From assembly GCA_030998225.1 (NCBI GenBank), contig JAPYXD010000696.1, positions 2,790,001 through 2,854,000 of the forward strand: DNA of 64,000 nt, in the 5' to 3' direction. Position 1 is the first letter of the stretch; the number at the start of each line of letters is the position of its first letter. The notes under the pieces are model-generated. The model searched no databases and was not told the origin of the DNA. It worked only from the letters and a program-made list of their open reading frames with translations. Shown piece after piece: positions 13,001 to 24,025 of the stretch. Source of the DNA: Diplolepis rosae (taxonomy: Eukaryota; Arthropoda; Insecta; Hymenoptera; Diplolepididae). The translations under genes and the position numbers were made by a program.

Positions 13001-13782
13001 GTGTACTATGATTTAATATTTTGTTTCGTGATAGATAATGCATCTGACTTCCCTAAATGTCAACAAAAGATTGAATTATTTCGTCAAAGTCAAAAGACGA
13101 TCGTTTTCGCGTTTCCTTTGTCGCTCTCACACGTTGACCGATCATTCTCTCTCAATGCGGAGCCTATGTATACTCGAAACAAGCGAGAGCTCGAACTGGG
13201 CAGTCTACAACGTTCCGGTGCAAAGCATTCTTAATTGTTTCTTCCGAAGTTTTTGTTCTAGAGTTGTCAAATTTTCTAGATAACTTCTTTGAACTCTAAT
13301 GAAAAACTTTCTCGCCTGAAGTTTTTCGAACTCGAAAATTTCCTCGATACTTTTTTTTGGGGAAGCTCGAAAAACACGGAGCTCGACGCGCTTTGATAAA
13401 CATTGAAATATTAATTAACAAATTACTTTTTTTGTCCCAAATCAAGTCTTGTGAGCATCGCTAACGTATTTCACGCTAGTGTGTCAAATTTAAGCTCATT
13501 TCGTCGATAAAAAATAAAGTTTTGACGAGTTAAGCACAAAAAAAGTATTGATTTTGATCGAATTTGTAAAGCACATTGTATTTTTTATTTCGTAAATGAC
13601 AAGTCAGATCGAAAAATTGATCAAAAATAATTTGTGCCTTTTTTGATATTCTATAGGCTCATATTTTTTTTCTTCATTTTCCGAAATTTTCTCTGGGACA
13701 ATACTTTTCCAGCACTTCGCCTCGAGAAAAGAGAAACGGAAGATGTCTCGCGCGCCTAAACGGTTATTCCACGGAGACCCTC
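13001..13782 (-). repeat. Right terminal inverted repeat of the DUF7869-like transposon
   Basis: Inverted partner of 9979-10760. It starts 28 bp after the stop codon of the internal gene and is followed by the AATT duplication at 13783-13786. Confidence 0.9.
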
Positions 13783-13786
13783 AATT

Positions 13787-14105
13787 CTGAAATCGGATCG
13801 AACTAACCTATCTTGTTGACAAGTACATGTCAGATTCATTTCTCGTGTACTTAGTAAGATAAGTATGGGGATAATTAATCATACCAATTGGTGGACTTGC
13901 ATCCTTGACATCTCAATACCCCCTGTGAAATGTATCGTTGTTTTGCTACCTCACGGAGACTAAAACGAAACCGAAATATTCTGCAAGACTTTGTGCCGTT
14001 GGCTTGCAAATATAGGAGTAATAAACGAAAATTATGTCTTCTACCCTCTAATCTAAGAGGTAGACAGGTAAGTTATCAAATAAGTATCGTCCCCCACTGT
14101 GCACT
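13787..14105 (+). repeat. Repeat E copy 1, proximal part with a conserved exon-like frame
   Basis: Matches 23645-23935 in inverted orientation. Both copies contain a similar frame with FVPLA and a run of basic residues, ending at a splice-donor-like GTAAGT (14069 here). Similarity at protein level on that strand suggests an ancestral exon, possibly of a mobile element, but I do not recognise the product. Confidence 0.6.
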
Positions 14106-15227
14106 TTACATACATTTATATAAAATAAACTTCCATACATTTAGAAATCAGTGTTTTTTTATTTTTCTGAACAACCCATGACCCATAGTCCTGACAATTG
14201 ACAACGTACCCACAAATAAAAATAAATTATTAGGCCTTACCAGCCTGCTATAATCAGCTAATCACCTCCATTATATCCAAAAATCGAAACTGCCCTCGCC
14301 TTTTGCTCTGGACGTAAGAACTGATCATACTATTTTTATGGTTTCAAGAATATTGTCTTTTTTATAATTGTAGATCAACGACAAACATCGCGAACGTATT
14401 TTAGCTAGACAGAAGATGTATGAAGGTCCTGTCATCAGTGAAGAAGCAGAGTGACGCAAATGTAAAATTCATGAAGCAATAGAAGGAAAATGCAATGAAA
14501 TGCAAAGAAATAAAGTACCAGCGTCATATATTGGTAACATTACTTGTATATTTACAAATATAGAATGACAAAAAAATATTAAAAGAAGTAAACTATTTCG
14601 AAATTATGAAACTTTTCGAGTTATAAACGTTATGAAGTCAAATGTCAAGATTTTAAGTGAGAAACGCTCGTTTTTTCGTTTTTTTCTGCGGTTACTGCCA
14701 GCATTTTTAATCATAAAATATGTGTACCTGATTAGAAGTCAACTGGTGAATTCAGTTTTTACGCATGGTGGTTATTGATTGGTTTGAAGCCATCAAGTAC
14801 ACAATAATGCCAAAATTTGAAATCACAATTCAAGAAGTCTTCAATGGGCTCTTGCGGGCAATATATTAGGTTAAAAATTCAATTCTCGGCGTTTTTTACT
14901 TGATAAATGATTAATGGGATATCTAATACAAACTCCATGTTCAATGTAATATCCTTCGCTTTCATTGTATCTTTCTTTTGTATCCATTGTATCTTTCTTG
15001 GGCCTGTGCAACTGACTTAAATTGATTGAAAGCATTATCCAGGTAGCATGTAAATATATAAATGAGTAGGCACATGTTAGTCCTACTCATAATTTTTCGA
15101 GTGACCCTACTCAAAAAGGAATCCGCACGCATTCACACGAAAAGTCAATGCAGATATTCCAACTCAATAGCGCTTCGAAACATTGCATGAAACCCACCCC
15201 TAAATGTAAATTACTAGATCTGATTAC
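14106..15227. other. No gene recognised
   Basis: AT-rich sequence with no convincing frame and no repeat shared with the rest of the window that I could see. Confidence 0.4.
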
Positions 15228-16165
15228 AAGATAAAGTGAGGATTTTGCACTCCATTGGGATGTCATTATTGAGAATTCAGATTTTAAACAAGTTGGATCT
15301 GAAATTGGACATTCAAGTAGAATACAGTCCGCTAGTATCGAAGTAGAATCAAGATAAAGTAAGGATTTTGCACTACACTGGGATGAAATTGAGAATTCAG
15401 ATTTTAAACAGATCGGATCTAAAATTGGATAACCAAGTAGATCACAGTCAGCTAGTGTCAAAGTAGAACCAAAATAAAGTAAAGGACTTTGCACGTGACT
15501 AGATATACTGGGTTTAAAAATACAATAACAAACCGTTGAACCTCGTTTTCACAATCCAATTTTATTATAGTCAGCTAGATTGCGACTAGAACCAATATAA
15601 ATTAAGAACTTTGCACGCGACTGAAAATAGTTCGGATGAAAATACTGGTTGAAAAGAGTTGGATTTTACGTTGGGAATCCCGGTAGTTTTAAGGCAGCTA
15701 GTGTGCAAGTAGAACCAAGATGAAGTGAAGATTTTGCACTCGAATGGAATTAACTGTTTGGAAAATTCAAGGTGAAACAAGTTGCATCTCAACTTGGATA
15801 TTCAAGCAGAATACAGGCAACTAGTAAATACGTAGAACCAAGGTAAAGTGAGGACTTTACACTCGACTAAGATAACTTTGTTGGGCAATCCAAGTTGAAT
15901 CAAGTTATGTTTCAACTTGGATATACGAGTAGAATACTGTCATCTTGTGACCCAGTAGGAACCAATGTAAAGTAAGTAATTCGCACGCTACTGAAAAAGC
16001 TTTGGGTGGCAATTCAAGTTGAAACAAGTTGGATCTCACCTTGGGAATCTCTGTAGTTTGAAGGCAGCTAGTTTGCAAGTAGAACCAAGCCCAAAAGAAG
16101 ACTTTTTACGCGACTAAAAATACTTTGGCTGGAAATCCTAAATTAAACAAGTGGATCCCAATAAA
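15228..16165 (+). repeat. Tandem array of ~123-bp units (about 7.6 copies)
   Basis: Units start at 15228, 15351, 15471, 15594, 15717, 15840, 15964 and 16087, so the spacing is 120-124 bp. Each starts with variants of AAGATAAAGTGAGGATTTTG, has a CAAGTTGGATCT block in the middle and ends with AGTAGAACC. Copies are diverged from each other but keep phase, so this is an old local satellite-like array. Minus-strand frames at 15111-15792 are by-products of the repeats. Confidence 0.9.
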
Positions 16166-16204
16166 TCAGGGTCCTTGACGAGACAGTCACAAGGAAAGAT
16201 GTAG

Positions 16205-17735
16205 TTGCTGCTCTCTCTCTACAACTGGGCCCGAGTGGGGAGAAATCCGCCTGGATAGGAGGGAAATCCTGGTCTCAGCAATGATATGCTTCGGGAATAC
16301 CTCGAGAAAATCAAGCTCATTGGTGGGCTTAGTTGGGTGAAGCCTACTGGATCGTTGGAAAACTTAGTGCGGGTCACGAGGCGGAAATTGGTTGCAGCAT
16401 GTGTTCACTCAATGCCTCGTCAGGGGCACAGTCGCAACAAGAGCTCTATGTACTGCTGGAATGATCAGTTGACTTCCCTGCTCTTAGGCGAGGCATAAAG
16501 AAAAGCCGACTCCGGTGCTGGAAGGATCTGAACAGTGAAGTCGATAAGAATCCACGGAGTCTCTGCTTCAAAACAGTTCACAAGAGATTGGTTACTAGAA
16601 GAAGGACTCTGGACCTCGACAATCCTGATCTGGTCAGGCACATTGTGCAAAACCCGTTTCCACGGATAGAACCATTCCCATGAGAGGACCAAAGTTTCTG
16701 AACAGTTCAAGGTGGGGAGCTTTTTACATTCGAAGAACTGAAGAGAGTGGGTGGAAGCTTGAAGGCCAATTCGGCACCGGGAATTGACGGGGCGCCGAAT
16801 TAGATCCTCAGAGAAGTGATAAAGCTTCATCCAATAGACCAATATGTCTATTGGACACAATGGGGAAGCTGCTAGAGGATTTGATTCTGCGAAGATTTCA
16901 AAGTCATGTGAAAGGCGGGAACAATCTGTCAGAAAACCAGTTTGGCTTCAGAAAAGGCAAGTTCACAGTGGACGCCATCCGGGCAGTGGTAGAAATCGCC
17001 ACAAAAGCAAGAAGAGGAAGTGGTAAGTGAAAGGGATCGTGGGTGGCACCATTCGCGTCAAACGTCATGTATGACGATTTCCCACGCGTAGAACGAACAT
17101 CATCGGCTTCGCGGATGACGCACTTCTCGTGTGTGCTGCTGATGACGTTGGGATCCTGGAGCTGAGGATCAATGAGAGTCTGCGGCAGGCGAAGCGTTGG
17201 TTGGACAGCAAAAGCCTTGAAATGGCTCCTGAAAAGACCGAAGGTTTGCTTGTCACGGGCGATTCTTCAAGTACCCGAAGATTGTACACGGTAAACACGA
17301 AATCTCGTGGAGCAGGAGCATCAAGTACCTGGGAGTACAGTTGGGTTGAAGGCTTAGCTTCGGAGAACACCTTCGGATCGCAAAGAATAAAGCTATCCAA
17401 TGTGGAGCTAACTTGGTTCGGCTTATGACCAACATTGGTGGTCCCATGGTAGCAAAAAGAAAACTGGTGGCAAACGCGGTGCATACGAAGCTGCTTTGCG
17501 CAGCTCCGGCTTGGGCAAGTGCCCTTGGCGAACATGCTATCCAGAAAAGACTGTCCACTGCACATATAGGTGAAGCGATGGGAATTATCTTATCGTACCG
17601 AACTGTGTCGACGAGCGCTGTGCTGGTCCTGGCGTGAGTTCCGTGAATAGACCTATTGGCGAAGGACAGGCAGGAGGTCTTTCTGCTCTGTAAGGAGCAT
17701 ACCTGTGTTAAGGGAGTGTTCAAGTATTGCGTGAC
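16205..17735 (+). pseudogene. R1/I-type LINE reverse transcriptase relic
   Basis: Plus strand, several frames. First a linker between endonuclease and RT (VAACVHSMPRQGHSRNKSSM), then an RT N-terminal segment near 16500-16800 with an A-P-G-IDG pattern. Next comes ENQFGFRKGKFTVDAIRAVV at 16930-17000. A deletion removes RT motifs around the first catalytic Asp and leads straight to FADDALLVC at about 17120, the second catalytic pair. The C-terminal thumb and connection follow, with NIGGPMVAKRKLVANAVHT, YRTVSTSAVL and a degraded end near 17735. No endonuclease start, 3' tail or target duplication is visible. It is a 5'- and internally truncated copy with many frameshifts. Confidence 0.8.
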
Positions 17736-17739
17736 ACAG

Positions 17740-17830
17740 TTTTTTGGAATTTTTGACTCCCTCCTCCCGTAACGCGGTGAACCCCCCCCCCCCCCCCTCG
17801 GTGAATTACGTAATGCAAATTTTTTTTTGA
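17740..17830 (+). repeat. Poly-C-containing repeat tail
   Basis: A TTTTTGACTCCCTCCTCCCG stretch is followed by a long C run (about 17787-17802) and by ATTACGTAATGC. It abuts the LINE relic and may be the 3' end of another retroelement; this is a guess from layout. Confidence 0.3.
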
Positions 17831-17940
17831 TGTAGCGTTCCAGTGTCAGTTGTTATTGATTTAAATTTATCTAATAATGTCGAAACGGGTGGATCAACAA
17901 TGTTACACAGTAGGCATCATACATTTATTTTCGATCGAAG

Positions 17941-18677
17941 ATGCCACTTTTTGAGCCAAATTCTCGTCATTTGCGGGAAATTTGAATTTTATGCTTTCAT
18001 TTGAAGAAAACTGCGGCTGAGGCTCATTGAATGCTTTCAAGTACTTACGGTGAGGCTGCTTTTAGTGAAAGAGCATGTTGGTGGTTTCAACGCTTCAAGA
18101 GCGGCAATTTTAATGTCGAGGACCGTCATGGTGGTGGAAAGAAATTTTTTTTGAAAATTCCGAATTGGAGGCAGAACTTGCTGAAGGCTCATGCCAAACG
18201 CAAGAAGAATCGAGAGGGATTTTAACATCGCATTGTGACCTGCGACGAAAAATGGGTCCACTATGATAATCCCAAGCACAGAAAACCATGGAGAATGCCC
18301 GGACATACCACCACATCGACGGCCAGACCAAATATTCACGGTGACAAGGTTATGCTGTGCATTTAGTGGGAACAGTTCGGTCTGATGTCAGGACATAATT
18401 GGAAACGCTGAGATGGGAGGTCTTTCTCCACCCGCCGTACTCTCCAGACGTTGCTCCTTCTGACTACCATTTGTTTCGATGGATGGCACACGGCCTGGCT
18501 CATCAGCATTTCCGCTCTTATGAAGAAGTCAAAAAATGGATCGATTCATGAATTGCCTCAAAAGACGCATCGTTTTTCCGAGATGCTATCCGACAATTGC
18601 TAGAAAGATCACTTTTTACGAATAAAGCCTCAAATTTTAGGAAAAACGTCGAAAGCAAAGTTGTACAACTAATATAA
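17941..18677 (+). pseudogene. Mariner transposase relic with two internal deletions
   Basis: Plus strand, starting MPLFEPNSRHLREI at 17941. The first helix-turn-helix is recognisable (AFSERACWWFQRFKSGNFNV). The second is lost in a deletion after about 18140. HRIVTCDEKWVHYDNPKHRK carries the first catalytic Asp, and NIHGDKVMLCI follows. A second deletion near 18370-18420 removes the region of the second Asp, then YSPDVAPSDYHLFRWMAHGL has the third. The C-terminal tail has an in-frame stop near 18550 and ends at about 18677. This is a cecropia/mauritiana-like mariner layout. It cannot encode an active enzyme. Confidence 0.85.
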
Positions 18678-19142
18678 CTTGATTAAAACATCTCATATGC
18701 ATGTTCTTTTGTGTTTTATTTAAAATAACAATAGCCATACATAACTGATGATTAATCATTTTTGTTAATTATTTTACTACCGAATACGCGGAGCTGAGTA
18801 CTATAGCCAATGCAATGTCGGTTAAATGGAAGAAAGAATAATACTACTAAGGAAGAGACACGAGGATACGACAATCCTCCTTTATGCTGAAAAAAATATT
18901 CCAATGGGCCCACCCATGAAGGAAACTCGCTCAAACGAAATTATAACTCCAATAGTAAACCAGGCTAGCCAGGGCAGGTCAACCTGTAATGTATTGGGTG
19001 TCCCCGTAGGAAAATTCATGTGCAGTACTGTACGCGGCGCTAGTTGTAGGAAGCTGATGGAATGCGGCAAGGGGAACGGCTTCGCATGAGTTCCGCCATT
19101 GTTGTATACAAGTATTAACAATTCGTTACGCGATTGCGCTTC

Positions 19143-19497
19143 ATGATGAATGCGAAGTACGAAATTCAGTGTGCTGTTGGTAGGTATACCTTTAAAAGGG
19201 GTCGGAAAAAATGTGTCTATTCATCGGTTTCCGAAGAGAGAAAATGCTGGACAACGATGGGTAGAAGCATGGGCAAATCCCTACTTGTCGAGGTTAGAAT
19301 ACCTCCAAGTATTAGAAAGATAATTTTTTGTTTGTCATCGACATTTCGATGAACAATGCTTTTATCAGAAGAGGAATGGTACTTTTCTTTTAAAGTACGG
19401 TGCTGTTCCGACGTCAAATTTTGATGCCCGAAATAGAAAAACCTGGAGAAAGCATATGAGACTTTGGAGAGAACAGCGTGCAGTTTGCACACGTAAG
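19143..19497 (+). pseudogene. THAP-domain first exon of P-like copy 1
   Basis: From ATG at 19143 the frame reads KYEIQCAVGRYT, then shifts in the A run at 19205-19211 into SIHRFPKRENAGQRWVEAWA. A TAA near 19319 interrupts before VCHRHFDEQCF and LLKYGAVPTSNF, a clear THAP C-terminus. The exon ends RAVCT at a CACGTAAGTAG splice donor. THAP domains are C2CH zinc modules that bind the transposon ends. Here the second zinc Cys is Tyr, whereas copy 2 keeps Cys. The frame is therefore dead in three ways. Confidence 0.8.
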
Positions 19498-20065
19498 TAG
19501 TAATATTTTTAATTTCATACGATCTTGTTAATAAATGATTCTAGGATCAAAAATAATAACTCAAAAGGTTAAATAATTTCAAACTTTTCGACTCTGATCA
19601 GAGTCCTCATTAGTGATCTTTATTTATAAAATGTTGAGCACAATAAATAAAATATTACACATTTGAGCCCTAATTTGGAAGTAAACTTTGGAAATGTGAA
19701 AAAATGTAAAAACCGTGAGAAAATTTACATAAAATTCTACAGGAAAATTCGATAAAGTATCTGAAACTTCCTTAAGAATAACAATAAAATTCTAGCACAT
19801 AATTTTTAGATACTTGAACTAAAAAAAAAGAATATATTTCTGTCTAAATGTTACTGAAGATACAGATGAAAGTACATATATAGTATAAAATTACAAAGGA
19901 TTATTTATGAAAAAATAGCTAAAAATTGCCAATACAAATTCCACAATGTCAGAAATTCCCACCGCAATTTTCCGAAACATGTGACTGGAGTTTTATTTAG
20001 TTACAGCTATGCAATTTAAAATATAATTTCAGAAAATTCAGTACACTTTTCGCACTTTTAAGATA

Positions 20066-21349
20066 CACTACCGTCGGAAATTGTGCGCACGGTGCTTGTC
20101 ATCGCTATTAAAAATCACAGCTGACTTTGAACCACGATATCTCGGTGAAAAAAAGAGATAGTCGCATTTTTAAAAATACAGTTTGAAAAGCTTATGAAAT
20201 TCCACGTCTAGTGATGTTCAATAAATATTTTTTTGTCTTTCTGAAAATAATACAGCACGTGAGGAGTTAAAAAAAAAATTCAAGATTTTTTCAAATTCTC
20301 TACCTCAAATTCAACTTTTTGCATGACCTAGGAAAGTTTTTTTCAAACTCTGAAAATTATACAACATAAAGTCTAAAATCTTATCTTTAATTTAAGCCAA
20401 GAAAACTTGAAAAATATTCATGGGTACCCGAGATACGATTAAAAATGTTCAATCATATCTGAGTTGAATTTTAATCGACGATTACGCTTCTCGGCCAGTT
20501 TGTTGCTCGCCTTCTTCTTTGAGACAGGACCGAATAGGCCACGCACAAAGGTGGCGCTTATGTAGAGCTCTCTAATATGTTCTTTGATCCAAGAACGTGT
20601 TTTCGTTATTTCCTTTCCTTTCATTCATAGTTGATATTTACAATGACTATTAAAATTTTTATTAATGTTCTAGTTTATAAGAATTTTATGAAATATAAAA
20701 TGTTTACATATCATTGTTCTATTCGTTAATATGGGGATAATATTGGATTTAAATAATTTTTAATGATCACAAATAACAACGAATATTTTTTAAAATTTAG
20801 AATAATTAGAAATAAAAATTACTAATGAACAGAATCAAAAATACATATAAGAGGGCTCCACATAAGCGCCACCTTTGTGCGTGGCCTATTCGGTCCTCCC
20901 TCAACTAAGTGGGGGAGCAACAAACCGGCCGAGAAGCGTGATCGTCGATTAAAATTCAACTCAGATATGATTGAACATTTTTAATTGTATCTCGGGTACC
21001 CATGAATATTTTTTAAGTTTTCTTGGCTTAAATTGAAGATAAGATTTTAGACTTTATGTTGTATAATTTTCAGATTTTGAAAAAAAATTTCCTAGGTCAT
21101 GCAAAAAGTTGAAGTTGAGAATTTGAAAAAATCTTGAATTTTTTTTTTTAACTCCTCACGTGCTGTTTTGTTTTCAGAAAGTCAAAAGAATATTTATTGA
21201 GCATCGCTAGACGTGGAATTTCATAAGCTTTCCAATTTTATTTCTAAAAATGCCCTATCTCTTTTTTCACCGAGATATCGTGGTTCAAAGTCAGCAGTGA
21301 TTTTTGATAGCGATGACAAGCACCGTGCGCACAATTTCCGACGGTAGTG
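20066..21349. mobile_element. Fold-back element with ~510-bp arms inside P-like copy 1
   Basis: Arms 20066-20575 and about 20845-21349 are inverted copies. The ends start CACTACCGTCGGAAATTGTG and a TA dinucleotide precedes the left end, as for Tc1/mariner insertions; on the right the TA has become CA. No transposase frame lies between the arms, and the centre (20580-20840) is AT-rich. Inner arm ends carry a GC-rich segment with GTGCGTGGCCTATTCGGTCC. A non-autonomous Tc1-like MITE is the best reading. Confidence 0.8.
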
Positions 21350-22829
21350 CAGCTTTACTCAAAAAGATCATAAATATTGTCAAATTTTATGCTACATTTG
21401 TAACATAAAAATTTTTCAAATTCCCGAACATTTCTAACAGTGTAGTGCTCAGATATTTTTTATTATTAAAAAATTCTGATGAATCATTTAAAGTAAAAAG
21501 TTGAAATGTAGCACATAAATTTGTAATATAAACGTCAAATATAAATGAATTTCTCATATGGAAAAAACATGTGTTCTGGCAATAGGATATTAACATTTTT
21601 CAATCTCATCAAATTTTCAAATTTTAAAATAACATGAACCAACCTTACATGATATCAAATTTATTTTTTGAGGGGCATTGCAAGCCCTATATTATGAATA
21701 GTAATATTTTATTTGAGAAACATTAAAATGTTTCTGCATGATTAATTGTACCTATTGGAAAACTTGACTTCAAAATCAACACGAAAAGGGTTACTACAAA
21801 TTTTAATTTTTTAAAGGCTACAAATTAAGGATAAGGAAGTAAAAAATAAAAGTACCGTGAAAACGATTTTCATTTAATTTGTACCTAGAATTCATAAGAA
21901 TAAAATACCTACGAAATAAATTTCAAATATTCATGGAAATTAAATGCTTCTAATCTGTATTTTAGAAAAAGGGATCAGAAGATATCCCAGAAGCAGGAAC
22001 CAGGAAGGATGTACTTGCAGAAGACTTGCATACAACCCCGAAGAGAGCTATCTCGACCCGACAAAGCGTTCGCTTACTTTCGAAAAAAGTTGAGCTCGAT
22101 CAATTTTCGCCGCAGAAATGAAAATTTATGGAACTTTTGGTTCTAATGATAAGAGAAATTACCGATATATTTTTCCAAAATTGAATTATTTTTAAATTTC
22201 TAAACGAAAACGAAAAACCATTTTCCAAAGTAAAACAAAAAAATTTATGTACTTTAGCTACAAGCATGCATAAATCTAAAATCATTCAAATTTGCTACTT
22301 TCCTTAACATCACATATTCATAAGGCAATTTAAGCTTGAAGGTATTGCAGCTAATACAATAATTTTATGTATAATTTCTGAAAATAAAAATACAAATTAC
22401 AGATATTTTTGATTTTTACTCATTACGACAAGACCAAGATTTAAGGCAAAATTGTGAAAATGTAATTCAAGAGTGAGTTGATATGAACTTCTCACTCTTG
22501 AATTATATTTTGACAATTTTGCGTTAAATCTTCAATTTCCTTTTAATTATATTTGAATATTTTCTCTGTAACGCATTTAAAGAAGCTGCGTATGCATGTA
22601 TATGCACTAACACGTGCACACATAATGGTAGTTCATTTGCAGTACTTTACGCGGCGCTAGTTGCTAACGGTCCACCACCTTTACATTAGGTTTGCACAGC
22701 CTGAGGTTAGCTGATTAAATCAGGTTGGTAAGGCCTGGTGATTTTGAATGTGAGTACGTTGAGTTGTTTACCATAATAATAATATATTGCAAAATTTATG
22801 TTATCGATGTACTACATACGAAGAGAATA

Positions 22830-23453
22830 CATAAGTTGCCCTATAATTGTTGTCATACTTTCCTGCTAGAAACGAAAGACAAATTTCTGTTACACTAGTG
22901 AATAGGGGGAGTTGCAAACCTGTCATTCCAGTGTGAGATATAAGAGAAACAATACGCCATGGCGACTCTCGCAAGACGTGACTTTCGTTCGATAATTTAT
23001 TACAACTTTGCACGTGGTTTAAGTAAAAAAAGAGCGTTTCAAAAAATATCGAAAGTGTTTAGTGAGGATTGTCTTTCTGTCAGAACTGTAGAACGTGGGA
23101 TTCTGACAACTGCTTCCCTAGAGAAATCTAAAACAGTCACTGCTAAATGGTACACTGAAACCTGCTTGCCTCAACTCTTCGTGAACTTGGTCTGTCATGC
23201 GCTTTTGGATTCTTGGTTCCTTCACCATGATAATGCACCTGCACATTGGGCGTTTGCGACGCAGGAGTTTTTCGTCTGATGAAGAGGTGATCGCCGCCTT
23301 CCAGGAAGAATGTGACTTGATATCGAAACAAATTTGAGAGGAATGGTTTAATGAGTGGTTTCGTCGTATAAAAATGGTATGATTTTGACAGGAAATACTT
23401 TGAAAGACTTTTAAAATTAAGCATGTAAGACAAAAATTATGGGACAACATATG
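22830..23453 (+). mobile_element. Mariner deletion derivative with intact ends
   Basis: Inverted ends CATAAGTTGCCCTATAATTG and its counterpart at 23424-23453 are flanked by TA on both sides (22828-22829, 23454-23455). The inside frame starts at 22959 (MATLARRDFRSIIYYNFARG), covers the first helix-turn-helix, then jumps to TVTAKWYTETCLPQLF and HHDNAPAHWAF, which holds the second catalytic Asp. The tail near 23340-23420 gives a WFNEWFRRIK-like C-terminus. The first and third Asp regions are deleted. It may still be mobilisable in trans because the termini look sound. Confidence 0.85.
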
Positions 23454-23639
23454 TATAATCTGGGTCTAATCAAAGACATAAAAATTTATAAACAACTTCA
23501 AATTTGAAAAACAACACCGGAAAAACCTCTTATGGTTCTATGTACTGAAGAAAATAATAATAATACGCTGTATTTGGATATATAGTAATATATGTAATAA
23601 ATAAATGATTATGATATATGCTTTACAAAAGGAACGATA

Positions 23640-24025
23640 CTTATTTATAATACTTACTTGTCTTGCTCTCAAATAAGAGGGCAAGAGAAAAAGAGTTGTT
23701 GCTCTTATCTCCTATCTTATAATAAAAAGCCAATGGTACAAAGTTGTTTATGTTTCGTTTGTCTGTGCATGTTTGCAAAAAACGATGAATTTCGCAAGAG
23801 TTGATGAGGTGTAAAGGATGCAAGTCTACCAACAGGTTCGATTAATTATCTGTTAACGTATCTTGCTCAGTACACGAGAAAGGATCTTACAATGTACACA
23901 CTAGGAAAATAGGTTAGTTGGTCCCGATTTTAGAACGGATTCAGTATTAACCGGAATACGACTAAATACTTGATAGCACTTCAGCTTCTGGACTTGCACT
24001 ACTTGAGGCGAAGGTCGATGATACC
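23640..24025 (+). repeat. Repeat E copy 2 (uninterrupted)
   Basis: Homologous to 13787-14105 plus 9974-9850 in inverted orientation, without the 3.8-kb insertion. The junction corresponding to the insertion is GATTTTAGAACGGATTC at about 23928-23944. It also contains the exon-like frame FVPLAFYYKIGDK on the minus strand ending at GTAAGTATT. Confidence 0.7.

Larger units (their letters stand above)
9979..13782 (+). mobile_element. DNA transposon with ~782-bp TIRs and a DUF7869-like gene
   Basis: Two near-identical arms (9979-10760 and 13001-13782) are perfectly inverted and equal in length, and begin GAGGGTCTCCGTGGAATAAC. They are flanked by AATT on both sides (9975-9978, 13783-13786). The uninterrupted repeat-E copy at about 23934 shows what the target looks like without the element, which supports these ends and a 4-bp duplication. 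The interior carries one plus-strand gene that is broken by frameshifts, so the copy is non-autonomous now. Arm identity implies recent insertion or gene conversion. I know no named superfamily that I can assign with certainty. Confidence 0.8.
18970..22704 (+). mobile_element. P-like transposon copy 1 (THAP family), non-autonomous
   Basis: The left end is CAGGGCAGGTCAACC and the right end is GTTTGCACAGCCTG, an imperfect inverted pair shared with copy 2. It is flanked by AGGCTAGC (18962-18969) and AGGTTAGC (22705-22712), an 8-bp duplication with one change; 8 bp is the hallmark of the P superfamily. Both subterminal regions carry a motif containing GTACGCGGCGCTAGTTG. The first exon encodes a THAP DNA-binding domain. 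Downstream, at about 21966-22090, there is an exon-like segment after a TTTTAG acceptor, also present in copy 2. No catalytic domain is seen. A fold-back element sits inside at 20066-21349. Confidence 0.8.

Noticed and set aside
16465..16860. Minus-strand ORF of 131 codons
   Set aside because: It is the shadow of the LINE reverse transcriptase on the plus strand.
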